A DNA stretch of 64,000 bases from Pseudomonas sp. GCEP-101 (GCF_025133575.1 NZ_CP104011.1:2170001-2234000); one strand, 5' to 3'; counted from the first letter of the stretch, positions 50,860-62,830 are shown. The notes: a model not told the origin generated them from the letters alone. Numbers and translations: made by a program.

Positions 50860-51942
50860 ATGGGACAGCGCACGCCGCTCTATGATTTGCACGTCGCCCT
50901 CGGCGCCAAGATCGTCGATTTCGGCGGTTGGGACATGCCGTTGCACTACGGTTCGCAAGTCGAAGAGCACCACCAGGTACGTCGCGATTGCGGCGTGTTC
51001 GACGTTTCCCACATGACCGTGGTCGACGTCACCGGTCCGCAGGCCAAGGAATACCTGCAGCGACTCCTGGCCAACGACGTCGAACGACTGCAGGTTCCGG
51101 GCAAGGCGCTGTACAGCGGCATGCTCAACGAACGCGGCGGTGTCGTCGACGACCTGATCGTCTACCTCGGCGTGTACGGCTACCGCGTGGTGGTCAACGC
51201 CTCCACCCGCGACAAGGACATGGCCTGGATGCAGGCCCACACCGAGGGCTTCGACGTCACCCTGAGCGAACGCCCGGACCTCGCCATGCTCGCCGTGCAG
51301 GGCCCCAACGCCCGCGAAAAGACCGCCGAGCTGGTCACCCCCTCGCGCGCCGCGCTGATCCGCGAGCTTAAGCCCTTCCAGGGCAAGGCCGACGGTGACT
51401 GGTTCATCGCCCGCACCGGCTACACCGGCGAGGACGGCCTGGAAATCATGCTGCCGGCCGTCGAGGCGCAAGGCTTCCTCAACGACCTGGTCGGCGCCGG
51501 CATCGCCCCGGCGGGCCTGGGCGCGCGCGATACCCTGCGCCTGGAAGCCGGGATGAACCTCTACGGCCAGGACATGGACGAGGACGTCTCCCCGCTGGCC
51601 GCCAACATGGGCTGGACCATCGCCTGGGAACCGCAAGGCCGCGACTTCGTTGGCCGCAAGGCCCTCGAAGCGCAGAAGGCCGCCGGCGATGCGCCCAAGC
51701 TGGTCGGGCTGGTGCTGGAGGAGCGCGGCGTATTGCGCGCCCACCAGGTCGTCCGCGTCGCCGGTGTCGGCGAGGGCGAGATCACCAGTGGCAGCTTCTC
51801 CCCGACGCTGGGCAAATCCATCGCCCTGGCCCGCGTGCCGGCGGCCACCGGCGACCGCGCCGAGGTGGAGATCCGCGGCAAGTGGTATCCGGTTCGCGTC
51901 GTTCAGCCGAATTTCGTGCGTCATGGCAAAGCCCTGATCTAA
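50860..51942 (+). CDS. gcvT: Glycine cleavage system T protein (aminomethyltransferase)
   Basis: A 360-residue tetrahydrofolate-dependent enzyme that takes the methylene group from the lipoyl arm of H protein, yielding 5,10-methylene-THF and ammonia. Landmarks are [21 protein letters not shown] near the N-terminus, [35 protein letters not shown] and [21 protein letters not shown] precedes the ATG. A TACAAT sequence at about 50790 is a possible -10 box. No glycine riboswitch fold was recognised in the 112-bp leader. Confidence 0.96.
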   Translation: MGQRTPLYDLHVALGAKIVDFGGWDMPLHYGSQVEEHHQVRRDCGVFDVSHMTVVDVTGPQAKEYLQRLLANDVERLQVPGKALYSGMLNERGGVVDDLIVYLGVYGYRVVVNASTRDKDMAWMQAHTEGFDVTLSERPDLAMLAVQGPNAREKTAELVTPSRAALIRELKPFQGKADGDWFIARTGYTGEDGLEIMLPAVEAQGFLNDLVGAGIAPAGLGARDTLRLEAGMNLYGQDMDEDVSPLAANMGWTIAWEPQGRDFVGRKALEAQKAAGDAPKLVGLVLEERGVLRAHQVVRVAGVGEGEITSGSFSPTLGKSIALARVPAATGDRAEVEIRGKWYPVRVVQPNFVRHGKALI

Positions 51943-52009
51943 ATTGCATGATCTAACTTAGAAGAGGGCGGTACCGCCGCCCGTCGCCCCGTCCTCGAGG
52001 AAAAACAAG

Positions 52010-52399
52010 ATGAGCAATATCCCCGCCGACCTGCGTTACGCCGCCAGCCACGAGTGGGCGCGCCTGGAAGCCGACGGTAGCGTGACCGTGGGCATCTCCG
52101 ACCATGCCCAGGAAGCCCTGGGCGACGTGGTCTTCGTCGAACTGCCGGAAGTCGGCAAGACCCTTGCCGCCGGTCAGGAAGCCGGTGTCGTCGAGTCGGT
52201 GAAGGCCGCCTCGGACATCTACGCCCCGGTGAGCGGCGAAGTCATCGCGGTCAACGACGTGCTGGCCGACACCCCCGAAGAAGTGAACAACGACCCGTAC
52301 GGCTCCTGGTTCTTCAAGCTCAAGCCGAGCAACCCGGCCGAGCTGGACAAGCTCCTCGACGCCGCCGGCTATCGCGCTGCCAGCGATTCCGACGCGTAA
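52010..52399 (+). CDS. gcvH: Glycine cleavage system H protein
   Basis: A 129-residue lipoyl carrier protein. The lipoylated lysine is K65 in [12 protein letters not shown], within the conserved [12 protein letters not shown] to [11 protein letters not shown] core. It shuttles the aminomethyl group between P and T proteins. It lies 67 bp after gcvT and is followed by an intrinsic terminator, so gcvTH and gcvP may be expressed in different amounts. Confidence 0.97.
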   Translation: MSNIPADLRYAASHEWARLEADGSVTVGISDHAQEALGDVVFVELPEVGKTLAAGQEAGVVESVKAASDIYAPVSGEVIAVNDVLADTPEEVNNDPYGSWFFKLKPSNPAELDKLLDAAGYRAASDSDA

Positions 52400-52415
52400 C
52401 ACGCTGCTGTACACA

Positions 52416-52448
52416 CAGGCCTCGACTCGTCGGGGCCTGTTCTTTTTT
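52416..52448 (+). terminator. Terminator between gcvH and gcvP
   Basis: Stem CAGGCC(T)CGAC / GTCG(G)GGCCTG followed by TTCTTTTTT, 17 bp past the gcvH stop and 38 bp before the gcvP start. Confidence 0.85.
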
Positions 52449-52486
52449 ACGGACCGATTACGGACCGACTTTTCGAGACCGTGGCC

Positions 52487-55363
<2,877 letters not shown>

Positions 55364-55394
55364 CCCGTGCGCCGCAGTGATTCTGCGCCGAATT

Positions 55395-55421
55395 GAAAAA
55401 GCCGCCCTCGGGCGGCTTTTT
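55395..55421 (+). terminator. Terminator after gcvP
   Basis: Stem GAAAAAGCCGCC / GGCGGCTTTTTC around a CTCG loop, 31 bp past the stop. Confidence 0.92.
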
Positions 55422-55433
55422 CATTGGGGCTCT

Positions 55434-55793
55434 TCGTAGGAGCGAGCTCGCTCGCGAACGGATTCTCCGGCGGCGCTGAAGCTGGGCGGGTTCGCGAGCA
55501 AGCTCGCTCCTACAGGGGGCCCGGTGCTGCCCGGTTGGCGTAGGAGCGGGCGGGCTGTGCGTTGAAATGAAAGTGCGCTGAACGAACGAGCCGCTGTCGG
55601 GGGCTTTTCGTAGGAGCGAGCTTGCTCGCGAACGGACTTCCCGGCGGCGCTGAAGCTGGGCGGGTTCGCGAGCAAGCTCGCTCCTACAGGGCAACCCCAG
55701 CTGACCGGCTGCCCATCGCGGACAGAGTCCGCTCCTACAGGGGCGTGCTCACAGCGCCGGCGGCATAGGAGCGGATTTCATCCGCGATCGGCT
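55434..55793. repeat. Tandem REP doublets in a 498-bp gene-free gap
   Basis: Two REP doublets, 55434-55517 and 55609-55690, are near copies of one another, sharing even the inner spacer CGGCGGCGCTGAAGCTGGGC. Between them is a half-copy (about 55541). A third, diverged doublet of the GGACAGAGTCC / GGATTTCATCC type spans 55714-55793. The interval 55422-55861 is otherwise empty of genes. Confidence 0.9.
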
Positions 55794-55861
55794 TCACCGC
55801 GCGGCGCAGCCGGAGCGGTTCGCGGACCCGCGGCGCGCGCCACGGGCCGCGCCGGTGGGTG

Positions 55862-56188
55862 TCACTGGGCGGATGGGTCATCGCGGCGGACGAGGATGGC
55901 GTTGGCCAGTTCCATGTCGCTGCGATCCTGCAGGGCGGCGTCGTCGCTGCGCAGGCGGGTGAGGGCGGCTTCCAGGTAGGGGCCGCGGATGGCGCCGTCA
56001 CTGGCGACGAAGGCGCTGGCGTCGTCCTGGGCGGCGACGATCAGTTTGTCGTGCTTGAAGGTCAGGTAGGTCGACGCGGTAGTGGCGCCGGACGAGATGA
56101 TGTCGCGCCAGAAGTCGCCGTCGGCCATGGCCGAGGCAACGGGCAGGGCGATCAGGGCAAAGGCTGTGGCCAGTTTCGCGGTACGCAT
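55862..56188 (-). CDS. DUF2388 family secreted protein (paralogue 1)
   Basis: A 108-residue protein with a signal peptide (MRTAKLATAFALIALPVASAMA, then DGDFW). The mature part carries the family core FWRDIISSGATTAST, then QDDASAFVASDGAIRGPYLEAAL and an acidic helical C-terminus. No cysteine is present. DUF2388 proteins are small, exported, and almost confined to Pseudomonas; their function is unknown. GGAGG precedes the ATG. A paralogue lies 110 bp upstream on the same strand. Confidence 0.85.
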   Translation of the reverse strand: MRTAKLATAFALIALPVASAMADGDFWRDIISSGATTASTYLTFKHDKLIVAAQDDASAFVASDGAIRGPYLEAALTRLRSDDAALQDRSDMELANAILVRRDDPSAQ

Positions 56189-56298
56189 CGAGTACACCTC
56201 CGCAAGGTCCGTGTACAGGTGAGAGCCGCTGCGCCGTGGCGGAGTTCCAACTTTTCTGGGGGGGGTGCGCGAGCGGTCGTCGCGCACACCAGGGGCGA

Positions 56299-56616
56299 TC
56301 ACTGCTGGGCAGCAAGGATCGCCGAGGCCAGTTCGGCGTCGCTGGCCTGCGCCAGGGCCGGGTCGGCGCTGCGCATCTGCTGCAGCATGGCTTCCAGGTA
56401 GGGGCCACGGATGGCGCCGTCGGTGGCGATGAAGCTGGCGGCGTCATCCTGGGCCGGGCCGATCAGTTTGTGATCGTCACGGCTGGTCAGGTAGCTGGAG
56501 GCGGTGGTGGCGCCAGAGGTCAGCACGCTGCGCCAGAAGCCGCTGTCTTCGGCCATGGCGCAGGTGATGGGGAGCAGGGTGAGGGCTACGACAAGAGGGG
56601 CAGAACGGCGACGCAT
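56299..56616 (-). CDS. DUF2388 family secreted protein (paralogue 2)
   Basis: A 105-residue protein with a signal peptide (MRRRSAPLVVALTLLPITCAMA, then EDSGFW). The mature sequence FWRSVLTSGATTASSYL, QDDAASFIATDGAIRGPYLEAML and the helical end match its neighbour closely, so the two arose by tandem duplication. Divergence is greatest in the signal peptide and the last 20 residues. AAGGAA precedes the start. No function is known. Confidence 0.85.
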   Translation of the reverse strand: MRRRSAPLVVALTLLPITCAMAEDSGFWRSVLTSGATTASSYLTSRDDHKLIGPAQDDAASFIATDGAIRGPYLEAMLQQMRSADPALAQASDAELASAILAAQQ

Positions 56617-56690
56617 GATGGTTCCTTGAGTGATTGCGCGCCACTCAGAACGTCGGAAGATTCCGCGGTTCCCACCTGTCGTCGGAAATG

Positions 56691-59075
56691 TCACTCACGC
56701 TTGAGGGATGGATCATCGGGGTTCTGCTGCTCCAGCTCCGCGGTGAACTGCTGCACCTTCTGGAACTGCCCGGCTTGGCGCAGGTAGTCGAGCAGCGCCA
56801 GGCGCGCGGCGCGGTTGGCCGGGTGCTTCTGCAGCAGGGTTTCCAGCTCGTGGCAGGCGCCGTCCAGGTCGCCGCTGTCGTGCAGGGCGATGGCCAGCAC
56901 ATAGCGGAACTGATCGTCGTCCGGGGCGAGCCGCACGGCTTCGCGCAGCTCCTTCAGGGCTTGGGCCTTCTGCCCCGCGCGGACCAGGGCGAGGCCGTTG
57001 ACGTGGTGCAGCAGGCCGGCAGCGGGATACAGGCGCAGGCTCTCGTCCAGCCACTGGCGGGCCTCGCTGGCTCGGCCGGCGGATTCCAGCCATTGGTAGA
57101 GGCTGACCCGCGCCGGCAGGTAGCCGGCGTCGCGCGCCAGTGCCGCGCGCAGGGCGGCCTCGACGCGCTCGGCGCGGCCGGTCAGGTCGTAGAGGTTGGC
57201 CAGGTTGAGGTTGGCGTCCGCCCGTTCGGCAAGGTCCTGCTGGACTTGCTCGTACTCCGCCAGGGCGGCCTGCAGTTCAGCGTCGATGTCGGCGCGCAGC
57301 GCCGGCGGCAGCTGCGCCAGTTGCCAGGTCGCTGCGAGGCGCACGGCGCGGATCGGGTTACGCAGCAGCGGGGCGAGCAACGGCAGTTGCTGCGCCGGCG
57401 CGGCGAGCGCGGGGAGCGCCTCGATGGCGCTGTGGCGCACCAGCGGATCGGCATCCTTCAAGCCCAGGGCGACCAGCTCCAGCGAGCGCGGGCTGGGGTA
57501 GCTGGGCAACTCGGCGAGCAGCGTGGCCCGGCGGATCGCCGGCAGGTCCGTGGTGGCCAGCAGCAGGTGCAGCGCGCGGGAGGCGCCGGGCTTGCCGTTG
57601 CGCGCTTTCCACAGGGTGTCGTCGTAGCGCGGTGGCGGGTTGCTGGAGGCGTTGGGCTTGGCCGGCAGTTCGTTGGCGAACCATTGGCGGAAGGCCGAGC
57701 CCAGCTGCTTGCCGGGCATGTCGCGGTGGCAGGCCTGGCAGGCGTCCGGTGCGCCGATGCGGCGCGCGTGCACCGGGTCGGGCAAGGTGAAGCCATGATC
57801 GTGGCGGTAGTCGTTGCCCATGTAATAGCGACCGGGCATGTGGCACGCGGTGCACTGGGCGCCGGGGCTTCCGGGCGCATGGTGATGGTGCTCGGGCGCG
57901 TCGTAGTGCTTCGCCTGCAGGCCCTTGCCGTCGATCTGCGGGCGGATCGCCCTGCCGGTGCTGTTGTGGCATTGCAGGCAGACGCCATTGCCCGGCGCCT
58001 TCAGCTCGCCGCTGTGGGGGTTGTGGCAGTCGGTGCACTGCACGCCCTTGGCGAACATCGTGCTCTGGGTGAAGGAGCCCCATTCGAAGACTTCGTCCTT
58101 GATCTTGCCGTCGATCTCGTAGAGCTCGCGGGTCAGGGGGCTGGGCAGGTAGTCGTCCATGAAGCGGTGAGTGTTCCGCGAGCCATCGCCCAGCGGTGCG
58201 CGGCGGGCGTGGCAGCGCGCGCAGGTTTCGACGAGGGTGGTCTGGCTGGCGCTCTGCAACGGCACTTCGAAGCCCTTGTCGGCGCTGCGGTCGGGTTTCT
58301 GCGCCCATTCCAGGTGCCTGGATGCCGGCCCGTGGCAGGCCTGGCAGCCGACGCCGAGGCTGTTCCAGTGGCTGGCGAAACGGTCGGTGGCGGCGTCGTA
58401 GTTGCGTGTGAAGCCGGTGGTGTGGCACTCCACGCACATGAAGTTGGCGTTCTGCGCCGGGCGGGTCCAGTGCAGGTCGTCCCGGAAGTCGATGCGTTGG
58501 CTGGCAGGCAGCTGGAACCACTGGTGCTTGCGGCTATCCCAGGCGACGCCGAGGGCTTGCAGGCGCCCGCCGGGGTAGTCGATCAGGTACTGCTGCAGCG
58601 GATCGACGCCGAAGGTATAGGCCACCTTGAAGTCCGCCGGCTTGCCGTCGGCGCCGGGGGTATTGACCCAGTAGTCGCCGTCCTTGCGGTAGAAGCGGGT
58701 GGTCTCGGTGTCGCCCTTGAAGGTGACGTTCTCGAAGTTGCCCAGCACAGCGCCGTCGCTGGCCGGCTTCATCGCCTGGGCGTGATGCGAGCCCTGCCAG
58801 GCCGTGGACTGCTCGGCGTGGCAAGCCTGGCACTGCTGTTCGTTCACCAGGCTGGGCGCTGCCGGTGGTGCGGCGACAGAGGTGGCCGCGGGCTTGGCGG
58901 TGGGCTTGGCGGTGGGCTGTAGTACCGTGGGCGGGGGCGGCAGCGGCGCGCTGTCCCGCTGCATCCACCCCCAGAGGCCGAGGGTCAGCGCCAGCAGCGC
59001 CGCGGCGCAGGCCACCAACCAGCCGCCGCGGAGGCGGGGCGTCGGGCGGGAGGCGGGCGGCTTCGGCTGTGGCAT
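56691..59075 (-). CDS. Octaheme c-type cytochrome with C-terminal HEAT/TPR repeats
   Basis: A 794-residue protein. A proline-rich cytosolic start and one N-terminal helix (about 20-38) act as signal or anchor. Eight CXXCH heme sites follow between about residues 85 and 460: CQACH, CVECH, CQACH, CARCH, CTDCH, CLQCH, CTACH and CQACH. After that, HEAT-like repeats (about 505-590) and TPR repeats (about 600-785) form a protein-binding scaffold. The heme part resembles the cytochrome c554/octaheme group. It could accept electrons from the adjacent dehydrogenase, but no substrate site can be assigned. The ATG giving MPQPKPPAS is preferred for its CGGAAG site. Confidence 0.85.
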   Translation of the reverse strand: MPQPKPPASRPTPRLRGGWLVACAAALLALTLGLWGWMQRDSAPLPPPPTVLQPTAKPTAKPAATSVAAPPAAPSLVNEQQCQACHAEQSTAWQGSHHAQAMKPASDGAVLGNFENVTFKGDTETTRFYRKDGDYWVNTPGADGKPADFKVAYTFGVDPLQQYLIDYPGGRLQALGVAWDSRKHQWFQLPASQRIDFRDDLHWTRPAQNANFMCVECHTTGFTRNYDAATDRFASHWNSLGVGCQACHGPASRHLEWAQKPDRSADKGFEVPLQSASQTTLVETCARCHARRAPLGDGSRNTHRFMDDYLPSPLTRELYEIDGKIKDEVFEWGSFTQSTMFAKGVQCTDCHNPHSGELKAPGNGVCLQCHNSTGRAIRPQIDGKGLQAKHYDAPEHHHHAPGSPGAQCTACHMPGRYYMGNDYRHDHGFTLPDPVHARRIGAPDACQACHRDMPGKQLGSAFRQWFANELPAKPNASSNPPPRYDDTLWKARNGKPGASRALHLLLATTDLPAIRRATLLAELPSYPSPRSLELVALGLKDADPLVRHSAIEALPALAAPAQQLPLLAPLLRNPIRAVRLAATWQLAQLPPALRADIDAELQAALAEYEQVQQDLAERADANLNLANLYDLTGRAERVEAALRAALARDAGYLPARVSLYQWLESAGRASEARQWLDESLRLYPAAGLLHHVNGLALVRAGQKAQALKELREAVRLAPDDDQFRYVLAIALHDSGDLDGACHELETLLQKHPANRAARLALLDYLRQAGQFQKVQQFTAELEQQNPDDPSLKRE

Positions 59076-59157
59076 GGGACTTCCGTTGTTCGCTGGCAAG
59101 CCGGCGCAGCTTCGGCGAGGGGCGCCGGCCTGTCAACGCGAAGCGCTTTGCAGGCGT

Positions 59158-59196
59158 TGACCCTCGCCCTCCGGGCGAAGGTCAGGGTGAGGGGAA
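59158..59196. repeat. Degenerate fragment of the dispersed inverted-end element
   Basis: TGACCCTCGCCCTCCGGGCG and GGTCAGGGTGAGGGG form a short inverted structure with end sequences like copies A-D but lack the central core. It occupies part of the 169-bp gap between the octaheme and triheme cytochrome genes. Confidence 0.55.
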
Positions 59197-59244
59197 GCCA
59201 GGGCGCGCCTGTCCGCCGTCAAGCGAGGGCAGGCGCATCTCACC

Positions 59245-60525
59245 TCAAGGCTGGCGAATCTCCGCGACCCGCGCGCTGTCCACCTTCACCTCGGGGTTGC
59301 CGAATTGCGCGGTCAGGTAGTTCACCAGGGTGGCGATCTGTTCGTCGTTGAGCGTGCCGGCAAAGCCGGGCATGAACACGTCCTCGTTGCCCACCTTGCG
59401 GTGTACGCCGCCGAGCACCACCTGCACCAGGTTGTCCGGTTGCAGGGCGCCGACCGCACTGTTCTTCAGCAGCATCGGGTAGTAGCCGTCCTTCACCCCT
59501 TCGCCGCTCCAGGAGTGGCAGCTGGCGCAGTTGCCCAGGTACAGGCGCGCGCCGTCGTCGTGTTTCTGGGCAGCGAAGTCCTGGCCGCGCAGGGTGACCA
59601 CGTCGTCCGCCGGCGTGCCCCAGGCGAAGCGCGCCTTGCGCTCGCCATCGCTGACCGCCGGCACGCTGCGCAGGTAATTGGCGATGGCCTGCAGGTCGGC
59701 GTCGGTCATGTACTGGAAGCTGTGTTCCACGGCTTCCGCCATGGGCCCGGCGGCCTGGGCCTTGCCCGGTACGCGGCCGGTCTTGAGGTACTGGACGATG
59801 TCCGCGTCGCTCCAGCCGCCGATGCCGCTGTGGGTGTCCGGCGTGATGTTGAAGGCGTACCAGCCGCCCAGTGCGGCGCCGGCGAGGAAGCCGGTGCCGC
59901 GTTCGTCCATGGCCTTTTCCTGGAATGCCATGCCGCGCGGCGTGTGGCAGGTGCCGCAGTGAGCCAGGCCCTGGACCAGGTAGGCGCCGCGGTTCCAGGT
60001 CGGGCTCTGCTTCGGGTTGTCCTGGTAGACCGTGTCGTCGTGGAACAGCAGGTTCCAGATCGCCAGCGGCCAGCGCATGTTCAGCGGCCAGGCGATGTCG
60101 GAGTCCTGGTTGGGCTGGGCCACGGCCTGCACGCCGCCTTCGAGGAACCAGGCGTAGAGCGCGCGCATGTCCTCGTCGGTGATCTTCGCGTAGGCGGTGT
60201 AGGGCATCGCCGGGTAGAGCCGTGTGCCGCCCTTGGCCACGCCTTCGCGCACGGCGCGGGCGAAGTCGTCGTAGCTGTAGCTGCCGATGCCGGTCTTCGG
60301 GTCGGGGGTGATGTTGGTGGAGTACACCGCGCCTAGCGGCGTGGCCAGCGGCAGGCCGCCGGCGAAGGGCTTGCCGCCCGGCGCGGTGTGGCAGGCCGCG
60401 CAATCGCCGGCGCGGGCCAGGTATTCGCCGCGCTGCAGCAGGTCCGCCGGCGCCGGATCGAGGGCCTTGGCCGCCTGGCCGGCCAGCGGCGTGGCCAGCA
60501 GGGCGAGGAGGATCAGTCGTTTCAT
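59245..60525 (-). CDS. Triheme membrane-anchored cytochrome c subunit of a GMC dehydrogenase
   Basis: A 426-residue protein with a signal peptide (MKRLILLALLATPLAGQAA) and three heme sites: CAACH near 43, CGTCH near 190 and CASCH near 340. This is the three-domain architecture of the cytochrome subunit of gluconate, sorbitol or alcohol dehydrogenases of acetic acid bacteria and pseudomonads, which pass electrons to ubiquinone. Its start overlaps the stop of the flavoprotein gene by four bases, so it is the third cistron of that operon. Confidence 0.9.
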   Translation of the reverse strand: MKRLILLALLATPLAGQAAKALDPAPADLLQRGEYLARAGDCAACHTAPGGKPFAGGLPLATPLGAVYSTNITPDPKTGIGSYSYDDFARAVREGVAKGGTRLYPAMPYTAYAKITDEDMRALYAWFLEGGVQAVAQPNQDSDIAWPLNMRWPLAIWNLLFHDDTVYQDNPKQSPTWNRGAYLVQGLAHCGTCHTPRGMAFQEKAMDERGTGFLAGAALGGWYAFNITPDTHSGIGGWSDADIVQYLKTGRVPGKAQAAGPMAEAVEHSFQYMTDADLQAIANYLRSVPAVSDGERKARFAWGTPADDVVTLRGQDFAAQKHDDGARLYLGNCASCHSWSGEGVKDGYYPMLLKNSAVGALQPDNLVQVVLGGVHRKVGNEDVFMPGFAGTLNDEQIATLVNYLTAQFGNPEVKVDSARVAEIRQP

Positions 60526-62111
60526 GCCGTGGCCTCCCGCTTCAGGTGCTCGGCCAGGCGCAGGGCCAGGGCGGCGATGGTCAAGGTGCAGTTCACCGAG
60601 CCGACGGTGGGCATCACGCCGCTGCCGGCGATGAACAGGTTGGGGTGGTCATGGGTGCGGCACTGGGTGTCCACCACCGAGTCCTTCGGGTCTGCGCCCA
60701 TCAGCACGGTGCCGGTGATGTGGTTGTTGTTGGCGAAGTTGTCGATGAACTGAATGTCTTCCCCGCCCAGCAGCTTCGCGGCGTGGGCATAGACCTCGCG
60801 GGTGTGCACCGCGCTCTTGCGCACGTAGTCGTCCATCGCGTAGGTGAATTCCGGCTTGGGAATGCCCGCCGCGTCGCGCTCGGTGGCGCTGGGCACGATG
60901 CGGTTCTCCGGGTGCGGGAGGATCTCGTGGAAGCTGTCGAAGCGCACGAAGCGCGCAGCGCGGTCGCGGATCTTCGCCTCCAGTTCGTGGCCCAGCAGCA
61001 ACGGCCCGTGGCGGATCAGCTCGGTGGCCACCTGGTCGGTGCGCGAGAGGTTGGACAGGTGGATCTTCTTCGAGGCGTACTCGCTGCGGAAGGCGCCGTC
61101 ACGGAAGCCCACCATGGAGGTCATCTCCTGCGGCCCGCGCCCCGGCCAGAGCTTCTCGTCGGCATAGAACTGCACCGCGGTGCCGGGGTGGTCCATGAGG
61201 TTGCGGCCGACCATGTCCGAGCTGTTGCCGACCTCCGACATCAGCATCAGCTTGGGCGTCTCGATACCGTTGGCGGCGAGGATGAAGGTATCGCCCTCGA
61301 CGCGTACTTCGTTGCCCTGCGGGTCCTTGTACAGCGCCGCGACGATCTTGCCGGCCTCGCCCTTTTCCAGCTTGAACACCACGGCGTTCTCGATCAGCCG
61401 GGCGCCGGCGGCCTCGGCCTTGTCGACGTGGACGATGCCGTTGTACATGGCGCCGATGGGGCAGATCGGCATGCAGTTGTTGTTGCCGCAGCAGGTCGGG
61501 CGGCCATCGTAGGGGCGGCTGTTGCGCGCTACCGGTTCGGTGACCACGCGGTAGCCGTTGGCGTTGAGCAGGGTCTTGATGCGCTGCTCGTTCCACGACA
61601 GCGGCAGCGGCGGCATCGGGTAGGGCTGGCTGCGTGGCGAGTCGAGTTCTTCGTCCGCCGGGCCCCAGACGCCCAGTTCCTCCTCGGCGCGCTGGTACCA
61701 GGGCTCCAGCTCGGCGTACTCGATGGGCCAGTCGCGGCCCACGCCGTACAGGCTGCGCAGCTTGAAATCGTTGGGCAGAAAGCGCCAGGCGGACGCCGCC
61801 CAGTGCCAGGTGGTGCCGCCCACGGCGCGGATGTACTGCACGTCGTAGGGGTGTTCGCCCTTCTGGATCAGGTAATGGTTGTCCGGCTTGAACTGCGGGT
61901 GCGGGGCGTGCGGGCTGGAGGGGTAGGGCGCCTGGTTGTCGGACTTGTCCGGCTGGTTGCGGAAGCGCTCGACGATCTCCCAGCGGCCCATGCGCGGGCC
62001 GGCCTCGAGGATCAGCACGTCCTTGCCGGCGAGCGCCAACTGATGGGCGACCAGCGCGCCGGCCACGCCGGAGCCGACCACCACGAAATCCGCGCGTTGC
62101 GTCTGTGCCAT
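60522..62111 (-). CDS. GMC oxidoreductase, flavoprotein (large) subunit
   Basis: A 529-residue flavoprotein. The FAD motif FVVVGSGVAGALVAHQL is near the N-terminus, and the C-terminal catalytic region reads NNNHITGTVLMGADP and GSVNCTLTIAALAL with the His and Asn typical of GMC enzymes. A cysteine cluster, TCCGNNNCMPICPIGA near residue 190, resembles the [3Fe-4S] site of the alpha subunit of bacterial FAD glucose dehydrogenases. It lacks a signal peptide, so export with the Tat-type small subunit is likely. The sugar or alcohol substrate is unknown; gluconate 2-dehydrogenase is the usual annotation. Confidence 0.9.
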   Translation of the reverse strand: MAQTQRADFVVVGSGVAGALVAHQLALAGKDVLILEAGPRMGRWEIVERFRNQPDKSDNQAPYPSSPHAPHPQFKPDNHYLIQKGEHPYDVQYIRAVGGTTWHWAASAWRFLPNDFKLRSLYGVGRDWPIEYAELEPWYQRAEEELGVWGPADEELDSPRSQPYPMPPLPLSWNEQRIKTLLNANGYRVVTEPVARNSRPYDGRPTCCGNNNCMPICPIGAMYNGIVHVDKAEAAGARLIENAVVFKLEKGEAGKIVAALYKDPQGNEVRVEGDTFILAANGIETPKLMLMSEVGNSSDMVGRNLMDHPGTAVQFYADEKLWPGRGPQEMTSMVGFRDGAFRSEYASKKIHLSNLSRTDQVATELIRHGPLLLGHELEAKIRDRAARFVRFDSFHEILPHPENRIVPSATERDAAGIPKPEFTYAMDDYVRKSAVHTREVYAHAAKLLGGEDIQFIDNFANNNHITGTVLMGADPKDSVVDTQCRTHDHPNLFIAGSGVMPTVGSVNCTLTIAALALRLAEHLKREATA

Positions 62112-62113
62112 GC

Positions 62114-62620
62114 TCAGGCCCCCCGCTCGACGGGCTGCGCCGCCCAGAAGCCCGGCTGGTTCGGGCAATAGCTGCGGATCACCAGCACATCGTCCACCGC
62201 GCGGAACATCAGCGCCTGCTCGTAGGTGACCACCGTGGCGTTGCTGTCATCGCCGATCTGCCCCAGGTACCAGCCGCCGAGAATCTGCCGGGCCAGCCAT
62301 TGCTGGCGCTCGCTCCAGCTGTCCGGAGCGTCGCCCAGACGTTCGAGCAGTTCGGCCAGGCTCTGCTTGAGCGCGGTGTCGCGCTGCGCCAGGGTCTGGA
62401 ACAGGCGCTGGCCGATGCGCGGGTCGAGGTTGCTGCGACCGGTCAGGCGCTGGGACAGGGTCATGAAGTCCTCCAGCTCCGCCTCGGCCTGCGGCGTCAA
62501 CGCGGCCCAGGTGCGCCCGGCGGGGCTGAGCAGGACGCCGCCCAGGGCGGCGCTGGCGCAGGCCACCGCCAGCAGGCGGCGGCGTGAAAGGGGGAAGGCG
62601 GGCAGTGGTGCCTCGGACAT
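62114..62620 (-). CDS. Small (gamma) subunit of GMC dehydrogenase with Tat signal
   Basis: A 168-residue protein. The N-terminus [23 protein letters not shown] is a twin-arginine signal, followed by a helical domain typical of the gluconate 2-dehydrogenase subunit 3 / sorbitol dehydrogenase small subunit family ([45 protein letters not shown]). It is first in the operon, two bases before the large subunit. In the family it carries the flavoprotein through the Tat system. The cluster order gamma-alpha-cytochrome is standard. Confidence 0.9.
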   Translation of the reverse strand: MSEAPLPAFPLSRRRLLAVACASAALGGVLLSPAGRTWAALTPQAEAELEDFMTLSQRLTGRSNLDPRIGQRLFQTLAQRDTALKQSLAELLERLGDAPDSWSERQQWLARQILGGWYLGQIGDDSNATVVTYEQALMFRAVDDVLVIRSYCPNQPGFWAAQPVERGA

Positions 62621-62830
62621 GACGACCTCTCTTGCAACAGGCGAACGGTTGGAAAGCGCGGTCTGTCGCCGCTCGAATCGGGTGTTGGTCGGCCAGGGTG
62701 GCGATACCGGGCCCAGGCCCTTAGTATTGCCGCTTGTTCAGATTCTGCCGGGCGAATCGTTCTGCCGGCGGCCCACCCCGGAGCCGCGCCGCAGAGCCTC
62801 ACCGACCGGCTTTTGGGTGAAACCGCAGCG

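Noticed and set aside
55422..55793. CRISPR array, suggested by regularly repeated 20-25 bp sequences
   Set aside because: The repeats are inverted REP arms with variable spacing and similar spacers, and there are no cas genes.
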